A stretch of DNA of 64,000 bases from Halorubrum tebenquichense DSM 14210. GTDB taxonomy: Archaea; Halobacteriota; Halobacteria; Halobacteriales; Haloferacaceae. The stretch covers positions 1 to 64,000 of the forward strand of contig NZ_AOJD01000060.1 in the NCBI RefSeq assembly GCF_000337415.1, in the 5' to 3' direction. A program made the translations under genes and the position numbers. Numbering within the stretch: position 1 is the first letter of the stretch; each line of letters starts with the position of its first letter. This document shows, in pieces, positions 1-7,900 of this stretch. The notes below the pieces were generated by a model, which did no database searches, had not been told where the DNA came from, and saw only the letters and a program-made list of their open reading frames with translations.

Positions 1-692
1 GGCACGGCTACGACGGGATCGTGGTGCGGACGCGGGACGCGCTCGACGCCGGGGGACCCGATCGCGACGGCGGTGCGGAAGACGACGATGGCGGCCACGA
101 GAGCCCCGTCCGCGACCCGGCGGCGATCCGCGAGGAGTACGGGATCGACGTCGTCGACGCGGTGGAGATCGACGCCGACGACCCGACGAGCGCCTCGGGC
201 GCGGTCGGGAACCACCGCTCGGACCGGACCGTGGTCTGCGTCGTCGGCGGGGACGACGCCCTGAACCGGTTCGCGGTCGAGCAGGAGCGCGTCGACGTCC
301 TCGTCCGGCCGATGGCCGGCGGCGGCGACGTCAACCACGTCCTCGCGAAGGCGGCGCGCGACAACGGCGTCCGCGTCGAGTTCGACTTCGGGCCGGCGCT
401 CCGCGCGACGGGCGGGAAGCGCGTCCGGGCGCTCGGCGACCTCCGGAAGCTCCGCGAGATCGTCGCCCACTACGACGCGCCCTACGTCGTCAGCGCGAAC
501 GCAGGCTCGCACCTCGGGCTCCGAGCGCCCCGCGAGCTGGTCGCCGTCGGCGAGGCAACCGGATTCGACGCCGAGGCCGTCCGCGAGGGGCTGCGGGCGT
601 GGGCGGATCTCGCCGAGCGCAACCGGGAGCGCCGCTCCGAGGGCTTCATAGAGCCGGGGGTCCGACGTGGCAGGTATGAAGAAGACGGTTGA
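1..692 (+). CDS. rnp3: Ribonuclease P protein component 3 (Rpp30-like), 5'-truncated by window edge
   Basis: Protein subunit of archaeal RNase P, which removes the 5' leader of pre-tRNA. The reading frame is open from the window edge (first full codon at base 3) to the TGA at 690-692, giving about 229 visible residues. The N-terminus lies outside the window; the visible part begins with HGYDGIVVRTRDA, typical of the early beta strands of the PHP/TIM-barrel fold of Rpp30. The C-terminal half has the family pattern KLREIVAHYDAPYVVSANAG followed by the LGLRAPREL segment. A methyltransferase gene starts inside its last codons, and rnp2 and psmA follow on the same strand. This fits the known archaeal linkage of RNase P proteins with the proteasome. 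A GTG at 21 is only an internal codon. Confidence 0.93.
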   Translation, partial: HGYDGIVVRTRDALDAGGPDRDGGAEDDDGGHESPVRDPAAIREEYGIDVVDAVEIDADDPTSASGAVGNHRSDRTVVCVVGGDDALNRFAVEQERVDVLVRPMAGGGDVNHVLAKAARDNGVRVEFDFGPALRATGGKRVRALGDLRKLREIVAHYDAPYVVSANAGSHLGLRAPRELVAVGEATGFDAEAVREGLRAWADLAERNRERRSEGFIEPGVRRGRYEEDG

Positions 693-1299
693 GGAACACG
701 CCGAGCGGTTCTCCGAGAAGGCGGCCGAGTACGACGACTCGAAGAGCGACGAGTACCACGCGTGCGCCGGGCTGGTGATCGACCACGCCGCGCCGGAGCC
801 GGACGACGTCGTCCTCGATCTGGGCGCGGGGACCGGAGCGATCGCGCTCGCGCTGGCCGAGGACGCCGAGCGCGTCCTCGCCCGCGACATCAGCGAGGGG
901 ATGATGGAGGAGGGCCGCCGGAAGGCGGCCGAGCGGGGCCTCGACAACGTCGAGTTCGCGTACGGCGAGTTCCGCGAGCCCGGGCTGGAGCCGGACCAGC
1001 GGGTCGACGTCGTCACCTCGAACTTCGCGCTCCACCACCTCGCGGACGACGAGAAGCGCGAGGCGATCGGCGTGATGGCGGCGACGGGCGCGCGCCGGAT
1101 CGTCCTCGGCGACGTGGCGTTCTTCGAGGAGCCGGACCCGGACGCGCCCTTTTACAGCCCGGAGGTCGACGACCCGGCGACGGTCGGCACGCTGGTCGAG
1201 GCCTTCACCGACGAGGGGTTCGCGGTGACCGCCGTCGAGCGCGTCCACGACCAGGTGGCGGTGATCGTCGCCGAGCGGATCCGGGACCTCCCGGCGTGA
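676..1299 (+). CDS. Class I SAM-dependent methyltransferase
   Basis: Predicted 207-residue methyltransferase. Motif I is VLDLGAGTGAIALALAEDA near residues 45-63, followed by the acidic motif II region ARDIS. The later VVTSNFALHHLADDEKREAI matches the post-II/III region of small class I enzymes. The ATG at 676 is preferred over the GTG at 667 because it gives MKKTVEEHAERFSEKAAEYD, the usual start of this fold. The gene overlaps the end of rnp3 by 17 nt and ends 7 nt before rnp2, so it is almost certainly co-transcribed between the two RNase P genes. The substrate is unknown; its position suggests RNA or translation-related methylation, but that is inference. Confidence 0.85.
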   Translation: MKKTVEEHAERFSEKAAEYDDSKSDEYHACAGLVIDHAAPEPDDVVLDLGAGTGAIALALAEDAERVLARDISEGMMEEGRRKAAERGLDNVEFAYGEFREPGLEPDQRVDVVTSNFALHHLADDEKREAIGVMAATGARRIVLGDVAFFEEPDPDAPFYSPEVDDPATVGTLVEAFTDEGFAVTAVERVHDQVAVIVAERIRDLPA

Positions 1300-1306
1300 T
1301 CGCCCC

Positions 1307-1786
1307 GTGAAACACCTCCCGAAGCACCTGCGGCCGCGGTGGCGGTACCTCGCGGTCGGGATCGAGTCGTGGTCCGACGCCGAGATCGGTCGGCGCGCGT
1401 TCCAGCGCGCGCTGTGGTACAGCGCCGGCAACCTCCTCGGCGACGCCGGGAGCGCCGACGCCGACCTCACGCTGCTGTCGTTCTCGCACGCGGACGGGAC
1501 CGGCGAGGCCGTCGTCCGCGTCAGACACGGCCACGTCGACGACGCGCGCGCCGCGATCGCCTGCGTGAGCGAGGTCGACGGCGAGCCGGTCGGGATCCTC
1601 GTCAGGGGGATTTCGGGGACGGTGCGTGCCTGTGAGGAAAGATATATGGGTCGCGCGAACCCCAGTTCGACACAGCGAGACGTCGCGTTCGGGAGCGCCG
1701 AACGGGCCGCGGTCGTGCGCGGCGACGCGTGCGACCTGCGGGTCGAGTCGGGTCGCGTCGGCGCGACGACGTTCGACATCGAGTGA
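1307..1786 (+). CDS. rnp2: Ribonuclease P protein component 2 (Pop5-like)
   Basis: Second RNase P protein subunit; in archaea Pop5/Rnp2 pairs with Rnp3 to activate the catalytic domain of the RNA. The 159-residue protein begins MKHLPKHLRPRWRYLAVGIE, the classical Pop5 start, and contains the RRAFQRALWYSAGNLLGDAG helix and a beta strand reading GEAVVRVRHGHVDDARAAI. The start is GTG at 1307, 7 nt after the upstream stop. The last about 40 residues, after RACEERYMG, are extra compared with compact Pop5 proteins and appear poorly conserved. psmA begins 4 nt after the stop, so this gene is part of the same operon. Confidence 0.92.
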   Translation: MKHLPKHLRPRWRYLAVGIESWSDAEIGRRAFQRALWYSAGNLLGDAGSADADLTLLSFSHADGTGEAVVRVRHGHVDDARAAIACVSEVDGEPVGILVRGISGTVRACEERYMGRANPSSTQRDVAFGSAERAAVVRGDACDLRVESGRVGATTFDIE

Positions 1787-1790
1787 TATC

Positions 1791-2564
1791 ATGCAGGGCC
1801 AATCCCAACAACAGGCGTACGACCGCGGCATCACCATCTTCTCACCGGACGGTCGACTCTACCAGGTCGAGTACGCCCGGGAGGCGGTGAAGCGAGGGAC
1901 GGCGAGCGTCGGCATCCGCGCCGAGGACGGAGTCGTCCTCGCGGCGGACAAGCGCGCCCGCTCCCCTCTCATGGAGCCGGAGAGCATCGAGAAGCTCCAC
2001 AAGGCCGACGACCACGTCGGCGTCGCGAGCGCCGGCCACGTCGCCGACGCGCGCCAGCTCATCGACTTCGCCCGCCGGCAGGCGCAGGTGAATCAGCTCC
2101 GCTACGGCGAGCCGGTCGGCATCGAGACGCTGACGAAGAACATCACCGACCACATCCAGCAGTACACGCAGGTCGGCGGCGCGCGCCCGTTCGGCGTCGC
2201 GCTCATCGTCGGCGGCATCGAGAACGGCGAGCCGCGCCTGTTCGAGACCGACCCGTCCGGCACGCCCTACGAGTGGCAGGCGCTGTCGATCGGCTCGGAC
2301 CGCAGCGACCTCCGCGACTACCTCGAGGAGGAGTACGAGGAGGGCCTCTCGACCGACGAGGCCGTCGGGCTCGCGCTCGACACACTCGCGCAGTCGAACG
2401 ACGGCGAGCTGACGCCCGACGGCGTCGGCGTCGCCACGATCACCGTCGACGACGAGCAGTACGCGGAGCGCCCCGTCGACGAGATCGAGGCGGTCCTTGA
2501 CGAGCGGGACCTGCTCCCCGCGGACGACGACGAGGCGGACGAGAGCGGCGACGACGAGGAGTAG
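1791..2564 (+). CDS. psmA: 20S proteasome subunit alpha
   Basis: Structural outer-ring subunit of the archaeal 20S proteasome. The 257-residue protein starts MQGQSQQQAYDRGITIFSPD, containing the YDRGITIFSPDGRLYQVEYA signature that forms the gate and the H0 helix of alpha subunits; this fixes the ATG at 1791 although the frame stays open further upstream. The alpha-subunit RARSPLMEPESIEKLHKAD pattern and the usual GARPFGVALIVGG segment follow. The C-terminus is a long Asp/Glu tail, common in haloarchaea. There is no catalytic Thr, as expected for alpha. It lies 4 nt after rnp2 and is probably read from the same transcript. Confidence 0.97.
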   Translation: MQGQSQQQAYDRGITIFSPDGRLYQVEYAREAVKRGTASVGIRAEDGVVLAADKRARSPLMEPESIEKLHKADDHVGVASAGHVADARQLIDFARRQAQVNQLRYGEPVGIETLTKNITDHIQQYTQVGGARPFGVALIVGGIENGEPRLFETDPSGTPYEWQALSIGSDRSDLRDYLEEEYEEGLSTDEAVGLALDTLAQSNDGELTPDGVGVATITVDDEQYAERPVDEIEAVLDERDLLPADDDEADESGDDEE

Positions 2565-2656
2565 CGACGCGGACGACGGCGGGAGGTCGCCGCCCCGTTC
2601 CGGATCTTATTCGACGACCCCGCGGCCCGCGAGCGACGCGGTCGGTCGGGAGAGTT

Positions 2657-3523
2657 ATGCCGTCGGGGACCGACCGACGACGCGTGCAGAAGACGGTACT
2701 CATCACCGGCTGTTCCTCGGGTATCGGCCGCGCCGCGGCGCACGCGTTCCTCGACGAGGGGTGGACCGTGTACGCGACCGCGCGGAACCCCGCGGACGTC
2801 GAGGCGCTCGGCGAGGCGGGCTGTGAGCTCGCCACGCTCGACGTGACCGACCAGGGCGACGTCGACCGCGTCGTCGACCGGATCCTAGACGAGGAGGGAG
2901 CGATCGACGCCCTGATCAACAACGCCGGCTACGGCCAGTTCGGACCGATCGAGGACGTCACCACCGACCGGGTCCACGACCAGTTCGATGTCAACGTGTA
3001 CGGCCCGCACCGGTTGATCCGGGCGGTGCTGCCCGCGATGCGCCGCGAGCGCGACGGGACCATCGTCAACGTCTCGTCGGTCGCGGGGCGGGTGTCCATT
3101 CCCGGCGGCGGCGTGTACAGCGGGTCGAAGTTCGCCCTCGAAGCGATGTCCGACGCGCTGCGCAACGAGGTCGCGGACCTCGGCATCGACGTGGTCGTCG
3201 TCGAGCCCGGCCCGGTGAAGACGAACTTCTCGAAGCGCGCGGAGGCGGAGGCCGACCCCGAGGAGCGCGAGGGGATCGAGCGGACCGACGCCTACGACGA
3301 GTTCTACGCGATGTTCGAGGACGCGCAGCTGATCGGCGGCGACGGCCCCGGCTCGGTCGAGCCGGAGCTCGTCGCGAACGCCATCTACGACGCCGCGAGC
3401 GCGACGCAGCCGCCGGCGCGCGTCCAGCCCGGGACGGTCGCCCGCGTCGGCGTCCTCGCCCGGTTCCTCCCGGACGCGCTGGTGGACAAGGCGTACGGGT
3501 TCGTCAGGAACTTCACCTCGTAG
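2657..3523 (+). CDS. Short-chain dehydrogenase/reductase (SDR family)
   Basis: NAD(P)-dependent oxidoreductase of the classical SDR type, 288 residues. The cofactor motif TGCSSGIG lies near residues 16-23, the NNAGYG motif near residue 95, the catalytic Ser in VNVSSVAGRVS, and the YSGSK active-site Tyr/Lys pair near residues 154-158; a PGPVKTNF segment follows. The ATG at 2657 is used; a GTG at 2684 would drop nine residues and start MQKTVLITG, which is also plausible. The substrate cannot be read from the sequence. The gene stands alone, downstream of psmA on the same strand and convergent with the next minus-strand gene. Confidence 0.9.
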   Translation: MPSGTDRRRVQKTVLITGCSSGIGRAAAHAFLDEGWTVYATARNPADVEALGEAGCELATLDVTDQGDVDRVVDRILDEEGAIDALINNAGYGQFGPIEDVTTDRVHDQFDVNVYGPHRLIRAVLPAMRRERDGTIVNVSSVAGRVSIPGGGVYSGSKFALEAMSDALRNEVADLGIDVVVVEPGPVKTNFSKRAEAEADPEEREGIERTDAYDEFYAMFEDAQLIGGDGPGSVEPELVANAIYDAASATQPPARVQPGTVARVGVLARFLPDALVDKAYGFVRNFTS

Positions 3524-3544
3524 AGGGACCGCGACGCGACGGAC

Positions 3545-4069
3545 TCACTCCTCGAAGCCGTCGGGGTCGACCGCAAAGGGGCTCTCTCCCTCTCGCCAGT
3601 CCCAGCCCGGAAGTCTCGTCTGGAACCCCGCCGCGAGCGCCGCGTCGAGGTCGTCCGCCCCGGCCGTCCCGGCTCCCCGTTCGTCCGCCTCCGCCGCGGC
3701 GTCGCGGTGGACGTGGAGGTCCGCGACGTGGAACGTCGCCTGCGCGAGCAGCGAGAGCGGCCGCCCGCCGGCGACCGTCGCCGCCAGTTCGCGGCCGAGT
3801 ACCTCGTCGACGACGAATCCGGCGTAGTCGCCCGTCACGTCGAGGTCGCGCAGGAGCGCGACGTAGGCAGCGACGTTGACCGCGACCTCGCCGTCGGCGA
3901 AGACGGCGTCGACCTCGCGGCGGTACACCGCGGGCGACACGGCGTCGACGCTCGTCTCGAAGAGCCGGCCGAGCCGGTCGCGGGTGTCGTTGAGGATCGG
4001 GACGACCACGTCGGCGCGGTCGCGGACCCAGTCGCGTTCGTCGCGGACCGTCTGCGGCGTGACGCGCAT
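3545..4069 (-). CDS. Conserved haloarchaeal protein of unknown function
   Basis: A 174-residue acidic soluble protein starting MRVTPQTVRDERDWVRDRAD. I recognise no named domain. It is mostly alpha-helical in character, with a possible cofactor-free helical bundle in residues 10-125, no membrane segments and no cysteines. Haloarchaeal codon use and a proper ATG start support it as a real gene. It faces away from aCPSF1, with which it shares a 130-nt intergenic region, and is convergent with the SDR gene, 21 nt apart. Function unknown. Confidence 0.7.
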   Translation of the reverse strand: MRVTPQTVRDERDWVRDRADVVVPILNDTRDRLGRLFETSVDAVSPAVYRREVDAVFADGEVAVNVAAYVALLRDLDVTGDYAGFVVDEVLGRELAATVAGGRPLSLLAQATFHVADLHVHRDAAAEADERGAGTAGADDLDAALAAGFQTRLPGWDWREGESPFAVDPDGFEE

Positions 4070-4110
4070 GCGCCGCGTTCGGCCGCCGGGTGCTTGCCCT
4101 TTGCGAAGGC

Positions 4111-4119
4111 TTTTATAAC
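4111..4119 (+). promoter_or_regulatory. TATA box upstream of the aCPSF1 leader
   Basis: The run TTTTATAAC is a good archaeal TATA element. Transcription should start around 4136-4142, about 150 nt upstream of the aCPSF1 start codon, so this mRNA would have an unusually long leader for a haloarchaeon. The leader contains two small open frames (see the small ORF at 4199). Confidence 0.6.
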
Positions 4120-4198
4120 GGCGGGGCAGTAGCGTGAACCAAGCGGGTTTTCGCTGGCTGTTCCCGCGTACGGAACCAGTACGGACAGTACTTCCACT

Positions 4199-4291
4199 AT
4201 GCCTACCCCGTCACGGTCGACCGATCGGCGGCGAGTCGCCGCGCGACGCGCGACGCGATTCGACGACGACGGCCCCGACGACCCGCAGTGA
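4199..4291 (+). CDS. Possible 30-residue leader ORF before aCPSF1
   Basis: ATG at 4199 opens a 30-codon frame ending TGA at 4289-4291, three bases before the aCPSF1 ATG. The peptide begins MPTPSRSTDRRRV and is Arg-rich at the front and Asp-rich at the end. A second frame, GTG at 4134 to TGA at 4296-4298, overlaps the aCPSF1 start codon. Either could be a translated leader or chance, since stop codons are rare in this GC-rich DNA. I recognise no family. Confidence 0.3.
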   Translation: MPTPSRSTDRRRVAARRATRFDDDGPDDPQ

Positions 4292-4294
4292 GAT

Positions 4295-6220
4295 ATGAGT
4301 CAAGTCGATAAGCAACTCGATACGTTGAAATCGGAGATCGAACAGGAGATTCCGAACGACATCACGGTCACAGATGTCAAATACGAGGGCCCGGAGCTGG
4401 TCGTGTACACGCGCGACCCCAAGCGATTCGCGGGTGACGGCGACCTGATCCGGCGGCTCGCCTCGAAGCTCCGCAAGCGGATCACGGTCCGCCCGGACCC
4501 GAGCGCCCTCTCCCCGCCCGCGCGGGCCGAAGAGGAGGTCCGCGAGGTGATCCCGGACGACGCCGGGGTGACGGACCTCGACTTCCACGAGGACACCGGC
4601 GAGGTCGTCATCGAGGCCGAGAAGCCGGGGATGGTGATCGGCCGCCGCGGCTCGACGCTCCGCGAGATAACCCAGGAGGTCGGCTGGACCCCCGAGGTCG
4701 TTCGGACGCCGCCGATAGAGTCCTCCACCGTCTCGAACGTGCGCGGCTTCCTGAAGAACGAGCGCGAGGAGCGCCGCGACATCCTCGAACGCGTCGGCCG
4801 CCAGATCCACCGCGAGGAGATGTCCGACGACGAGTGGGTCCGGATCACGACGCTCGGCTGCTGTCGCGAGGTCGGCCGCGCGGCCTTCATCCTCTCGACG
4901 CCTGAGACCCGGATCCTCATCGACTGCGGCGACAAGCCCGGCGCGGAGGGCGAGGTCCCGTACCTTCAGGTCCCCGAGGCGCTCGGGGCGGGCGCGGCGA
5001 CGCTCGACGCGGTCATCCTCACGCACGCCCACCTCGACCACTCGGCGCTGGTCCCGCTCCTCTTCAAGTACGGCTACGACGGCCCGATCTACACGACGGA
5101 GCCGACCCGCGACCTGATGGGCCTGCTCACGCTCGACTACCTCGACGTCGCGGCGAAGGACGGCCGGACGCCCCCGTACGAGTCCGCGCAGGTCCGCGAG
5201 GCGATCAAACACACCATCCCGCTGGAGTACGGCGACGTGACCGACGTGGCCCCGGACGTGAAGCTCACGTTCCACAACGCGGGTCACATCCTCGGCAGCG
5301 CCGTCACGCACTTCCACATCGGCGACGGCCTCTATAACGTCGCGTTCTCGGGCGACATCCACTACGAGGACACCCGGCTGTTCAACGGCGCGGTCAACGA
5401 CTTCCCGCGCGTCGAGACGCTCGTGTTAGAGTCCACCTACGGCGGCCGCAACGACTACCAGACCGACCAGGAGGACTCCGAAGAGGCGCTCAAGGAGGTC
5501 ATCAACGAGACCTACGAACAGGGCGGGAAGGTCGTCATCCCGGCGTTCGCCGTGGGGCGTTCACAGGAGATCATGCTCGTCTTGGAGGAGGCGATGCGAG
5601 AGGGCGAGATCCCGGAGATGCCGGTCCACCTCGACGGGATGATCTGGGAGGCGACCGCGATCCACACGACCTACCCCGAGTACCTCCGCGACGACCTCCG
5701 CGACCGCATCTTCCACGAGGACGAGAACCCGTTCCTCGCCGACCAGTTCAACCACATCGACGCCGGCGAGGACGAGCGACAGGACGTCGCCGACGGCGAC
5801 GAGTGTATCGTCATCTCCACCTCGGGGATGATCGAGGGCGGGCCGATCATGTCGTGGCTCCGCCACATCGGCCCCGACCCGGACTCGAACCTCGTGTTCG
5901 TCGGCTATCAGGCGCAGGGGACGCTCGGCCGCCGGATCCAGAACGGTTGGGACGAGATTCCGGTCGACGGCTGGGGCGGCGGAAGCCGCGGCGACACACT
6001 CACGCTGGAGATGGGGACCGAGGTCGTCGACGGCTTCTCCGGCCACGCCGACCGGCAGGGGTTAGAGAACTTCGTGAAGACGATGAACCCGCGCCCGGAG
6101 AAGGTGCTGTGCGTCCACGGCGACGAGAGCTCCGTTCAGGACCTCTCCTCGTCGCTGTACCACGACTACAACATGCGGACGTTCGCGCCGAAGAACCTGG
6201 AGACGTTCCGGTTCAAGTGA
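4295..6220 (+). CDS. aCPSF1: KH-domain beta-CASP ribonuclease, transcription termination factor
   Basis: Archaeal CPSF73 homologue (641 residues), an endo/5'-3' exoribonuclease that in archaea acts in factor-dependent transcription termination at U-rich 3' ends. Residues 1-140 hold the N-terminal KH-type RNA-binding region, with GMVIGRRGSTLREITQEVG as the GxxG loop. The metallo-beta-lactamase core follows, with the zinc ligands LTHAHLDHS near residues 242-250 and GDIHYE near 352. The beta-CASP insert has ESTYGGRND, PAFAVGRSQEI and STSGMIEGGP, and the C-terminus has GFSGHADRQGL and CVHGDES. All catalytic ligands appear intact and the length matches the family. It is apparently monocistronic apart from the leader frames upstream. 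Confidence 0.96.
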   Translation: MSQVDKQLDTLKSEIEQEIPNDITVTDVKYEGPELVVYTRDPKRFAGDGDLIRRLASKLRKRITVRPDPSALSPPARAEEEVREVIPDDAGVTDLDFHEDTGEVVIEAEKPGMVIGRRGSTLREITQEVGWTPEVVRTPPIESSTVSNVRGFLKNEREERRDILERVGRQIHREEMSDDEWVRITTLGCCREVGRAAFILSTPETRILIDCGDKPGAEGEVPYLQVPEALGAGAATLDAVILTHAHLDHSALVPLLFKYGYDGPIYTTEPTRDLMGLLTLDYLDVAAKDGRTPPYESAQVREAIKHTIPLEYGDVTDVAPDVKLTFHNAGHILGSAVTHFHIGDGLYNVAFSGDIHYEDTRLFNGAVNDFPRVETLVLESTYGGRNDYQTDQEDSEEALKEVINETYEQGGKVVIPAFAVGRSQEIMLVLEEAMREGEIPEMPVHLDGMIWEATAIHTTYPEYLRDDLRDRIFHEDENPFLADQFNHIDAGEDERQDVADGDECIVISTSGMIEGGPIMSWLRHIGPDPDSNLVFVGYQAQGTLGRRIQNGWDEIPVDGWGGGSRGDTLTLEMGTEVVDGFSGHADRQGLENFVKTMNPRPEKVLCVHGDESSVQDLSSSLYHDYNMRTFAPKNLETFRFK

Positions 6221-6301
6221 ACTGACCGGGGCGGCCGCATTTTCGCCGAATCTGTTCTGCCGGACCCGCGCCGTCGAGCTCGCTTTGAGATACCCGTGCC
6301 G

Positions 6302-7900
6302 TCAGTCCTCGACTTTCCCGTCGCGGCGGTCCCGCTCCGCGGCGTCCGGGTCGCGCTCGGCTGGGTCGCCGTGCCCGCCGCCGCCGGGCGTCAGGATCGA
6401 GACGGTCGTCCCGGCCGGTACGTCGACCGACGCCTTCGCCGGGACCGGTTCGCCGTCGATCAGGTTCTTCCCCATTGCCCCGTCCTCGCCGCCGGCGAGC
6501 CCCCGCGGGGCGGTCCGCCGCCGCTCGGTCAGCAGCGAGACGGTCGCGTCCGTCTCGACGGTGACGGTCCGTTCGAGGCCGAGACCGCCGCGATACCGGC
6601 CGTCACCGCCGCTCGACGGGCGCAGCGCGTACCGCTCGACGCGGAGCGGGTACGCCGTCTCCAGCGCCTCGACCGGCGTGTTGAGCGTGTTCGTCATCCC
6701 GACCTGAACGCCGTCCATCCCGTCTTTTGTCGGCCGGCCGCCGAACCCGCCGGCGATTGTCTCGTAGTAGGTGAACTCGCCGTCGCGGTCGCCGACGATC
6801 AGGTTGTTCATCGTCCCCTGTCCGCCCGCGGGGATCTCCTCGGGGACCGCCTCGGCGAGCGCGGCGAGGGCGACGTCCGTGACGCGCTGGCTCGTCTCGA
6901 CGTTCCCGCCGACGACCGCGGCCGGCGGGCGCGGGTCGAGCAGCGACCCCTCCGGGGCGGAGATCGACACCGGCTCGTAGCAGCCGTGGTTCGGCGGGAT
7001 CTCCGGGTCGGTGACCGCGCGGACGACGAAGTACACCGCGCTCTTGGCGACCGAGAACGGCGCGTTCAGGTTGCCGTCCACCTGGTCGGCCGTCCCGGCG
7101 AAGTCGACGTCGATCCCGGACCCGTCGACGGTGACCGCGACCTCGACGGGGACGTCCGCGTCCGTCACGCCGTCGCCTTCGAGGACGTCGGCGGCGCGGT
7201 AGGTGCCGTCGGGCAGGTCGGCGATCTCGCTCTCGACGCGCTCGCGGGAGTAGTCGATGACGGCGTCGAACGCGTCGAGCAGCGTCGCGCCGTGCTCGTC
7301 GAGCAGTTCGCCGACCCGCTCCTCGGCGCGCGCGTTCGCGGCCCGCTGCGCCCGGAGGTCCGCCTCCCGCTCGTCCGGGGTCCGGACGTTGGCGAGGATC
7401 AACTCGCGGACGGCCTCGTTCGGCTCGCCGCCGTCGACGAGGCGGACCGCCGGGAGGCGCAGCCCCTCCTCGTAGATCTCCCGCGCGCCGGGCGGCATGC
7501 TCCCCGGGGCGCTGCCGCCGACGTCGGCGTGGTGCGCGCGCGACACCGCGAAGCCGACGACCTCGCCGTCGGGCGCGATCGGCGAGACAAGCGTTACGTC
7601 CGGGAGGTGCGTCCCCCCGGCGAACGGGTCGTTGACGACGAACACGTCGCCCGGCTTCGGGTCCTCCTCCAAGACGACGGCGACCGCGTCGGGCATCGCG
7701 CCGAGGTGGACCGGGATGTGTTCCGCCTGCGCGACCATCCGGCCGTCGGCGTCGAACAGCGCCGTCGAGCAGTCCTGTCGCTCCTTGATGTTCGGCGAGT
7801 ACGCCCCGCGGATCAGCACGTGACCCATCTCGGCCGCGACGCTCTCCAGTTGGTTGCGGAGGATCTCAAGCGTGACCGGGTCGAGGTCGGCCTCGCTCAC
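6302..7900 (-). CDS. hyuB: Hydantoinase B / oxoprolinase family protein
   Basis: B subunit of the ATP-dependent hydantoinase/5-oxoprolinase/acetone carboxylase superfamily (532 residues). The start gives VSEADLDPVTLEILRNQLES, the normal opening of HyuB, with the GTG at 7900-7898 overlapping the hyuA stop by the tetranucleotide GTGA. Family features include FVVNDPFAGGTHLPDVTLVS near residues 90-110, GSAPGSMPPGAREIYEEG, and the C-terminal SGGDGRYRGGLGLERTV block with TPGGGGHGDP at the end. The overlap implies translational coupling with hyuA and a heteromeric enzyme. The substrate (hydantoin, 5-oxoproline or a related cyclic amide) cannot be decided from the sequence. Confidence 0.93.
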   Translation of the reverse strand: MSEADLDPVTLEILRNQLESVAAEMGHVLIRGAYSPNIKERQDCSTALFDADGRMVAQAEHIPVHLGAMPDAVAVVLEEDPKPGDVFVVNDPFAGGTHLPDVTLVSPIAPDGEVVGFAVSRAHHADVGGSAPGSMPPGAREIYEEGLRLPAVRLVDGGEPNEAVRELILANVRTPDEREADLRAQRAANARAEERVGELLDEHGATLLDAFDAVIDYSRERVESEIADLPDGTYRAADVLEGDGVTDADVPVEVAVTVDGSGIDVDFAGTADQVDGNLNAPFSVAKSAVYFVVRAVTDPEIPPNHGCYEPVSISAPEGSLLDPRPPAAVVGGNVETSQRVTDVALAALAEAVPEEIPAGGQGTMNNLIVGDRDGEFTYYETIAGGFGGRPTKDGMDGVQVGMTNTLNTPVEALETAYPLRVERYALRPSSGGDGRYRGGLGLERTVTVETDATVSLLTERRRTAPRGLAGGEDGAMGKNLIDGEPVPAKASVDVPAGTTVSILTPGGGGHGDPAERDPDAAERDRRDGKVED

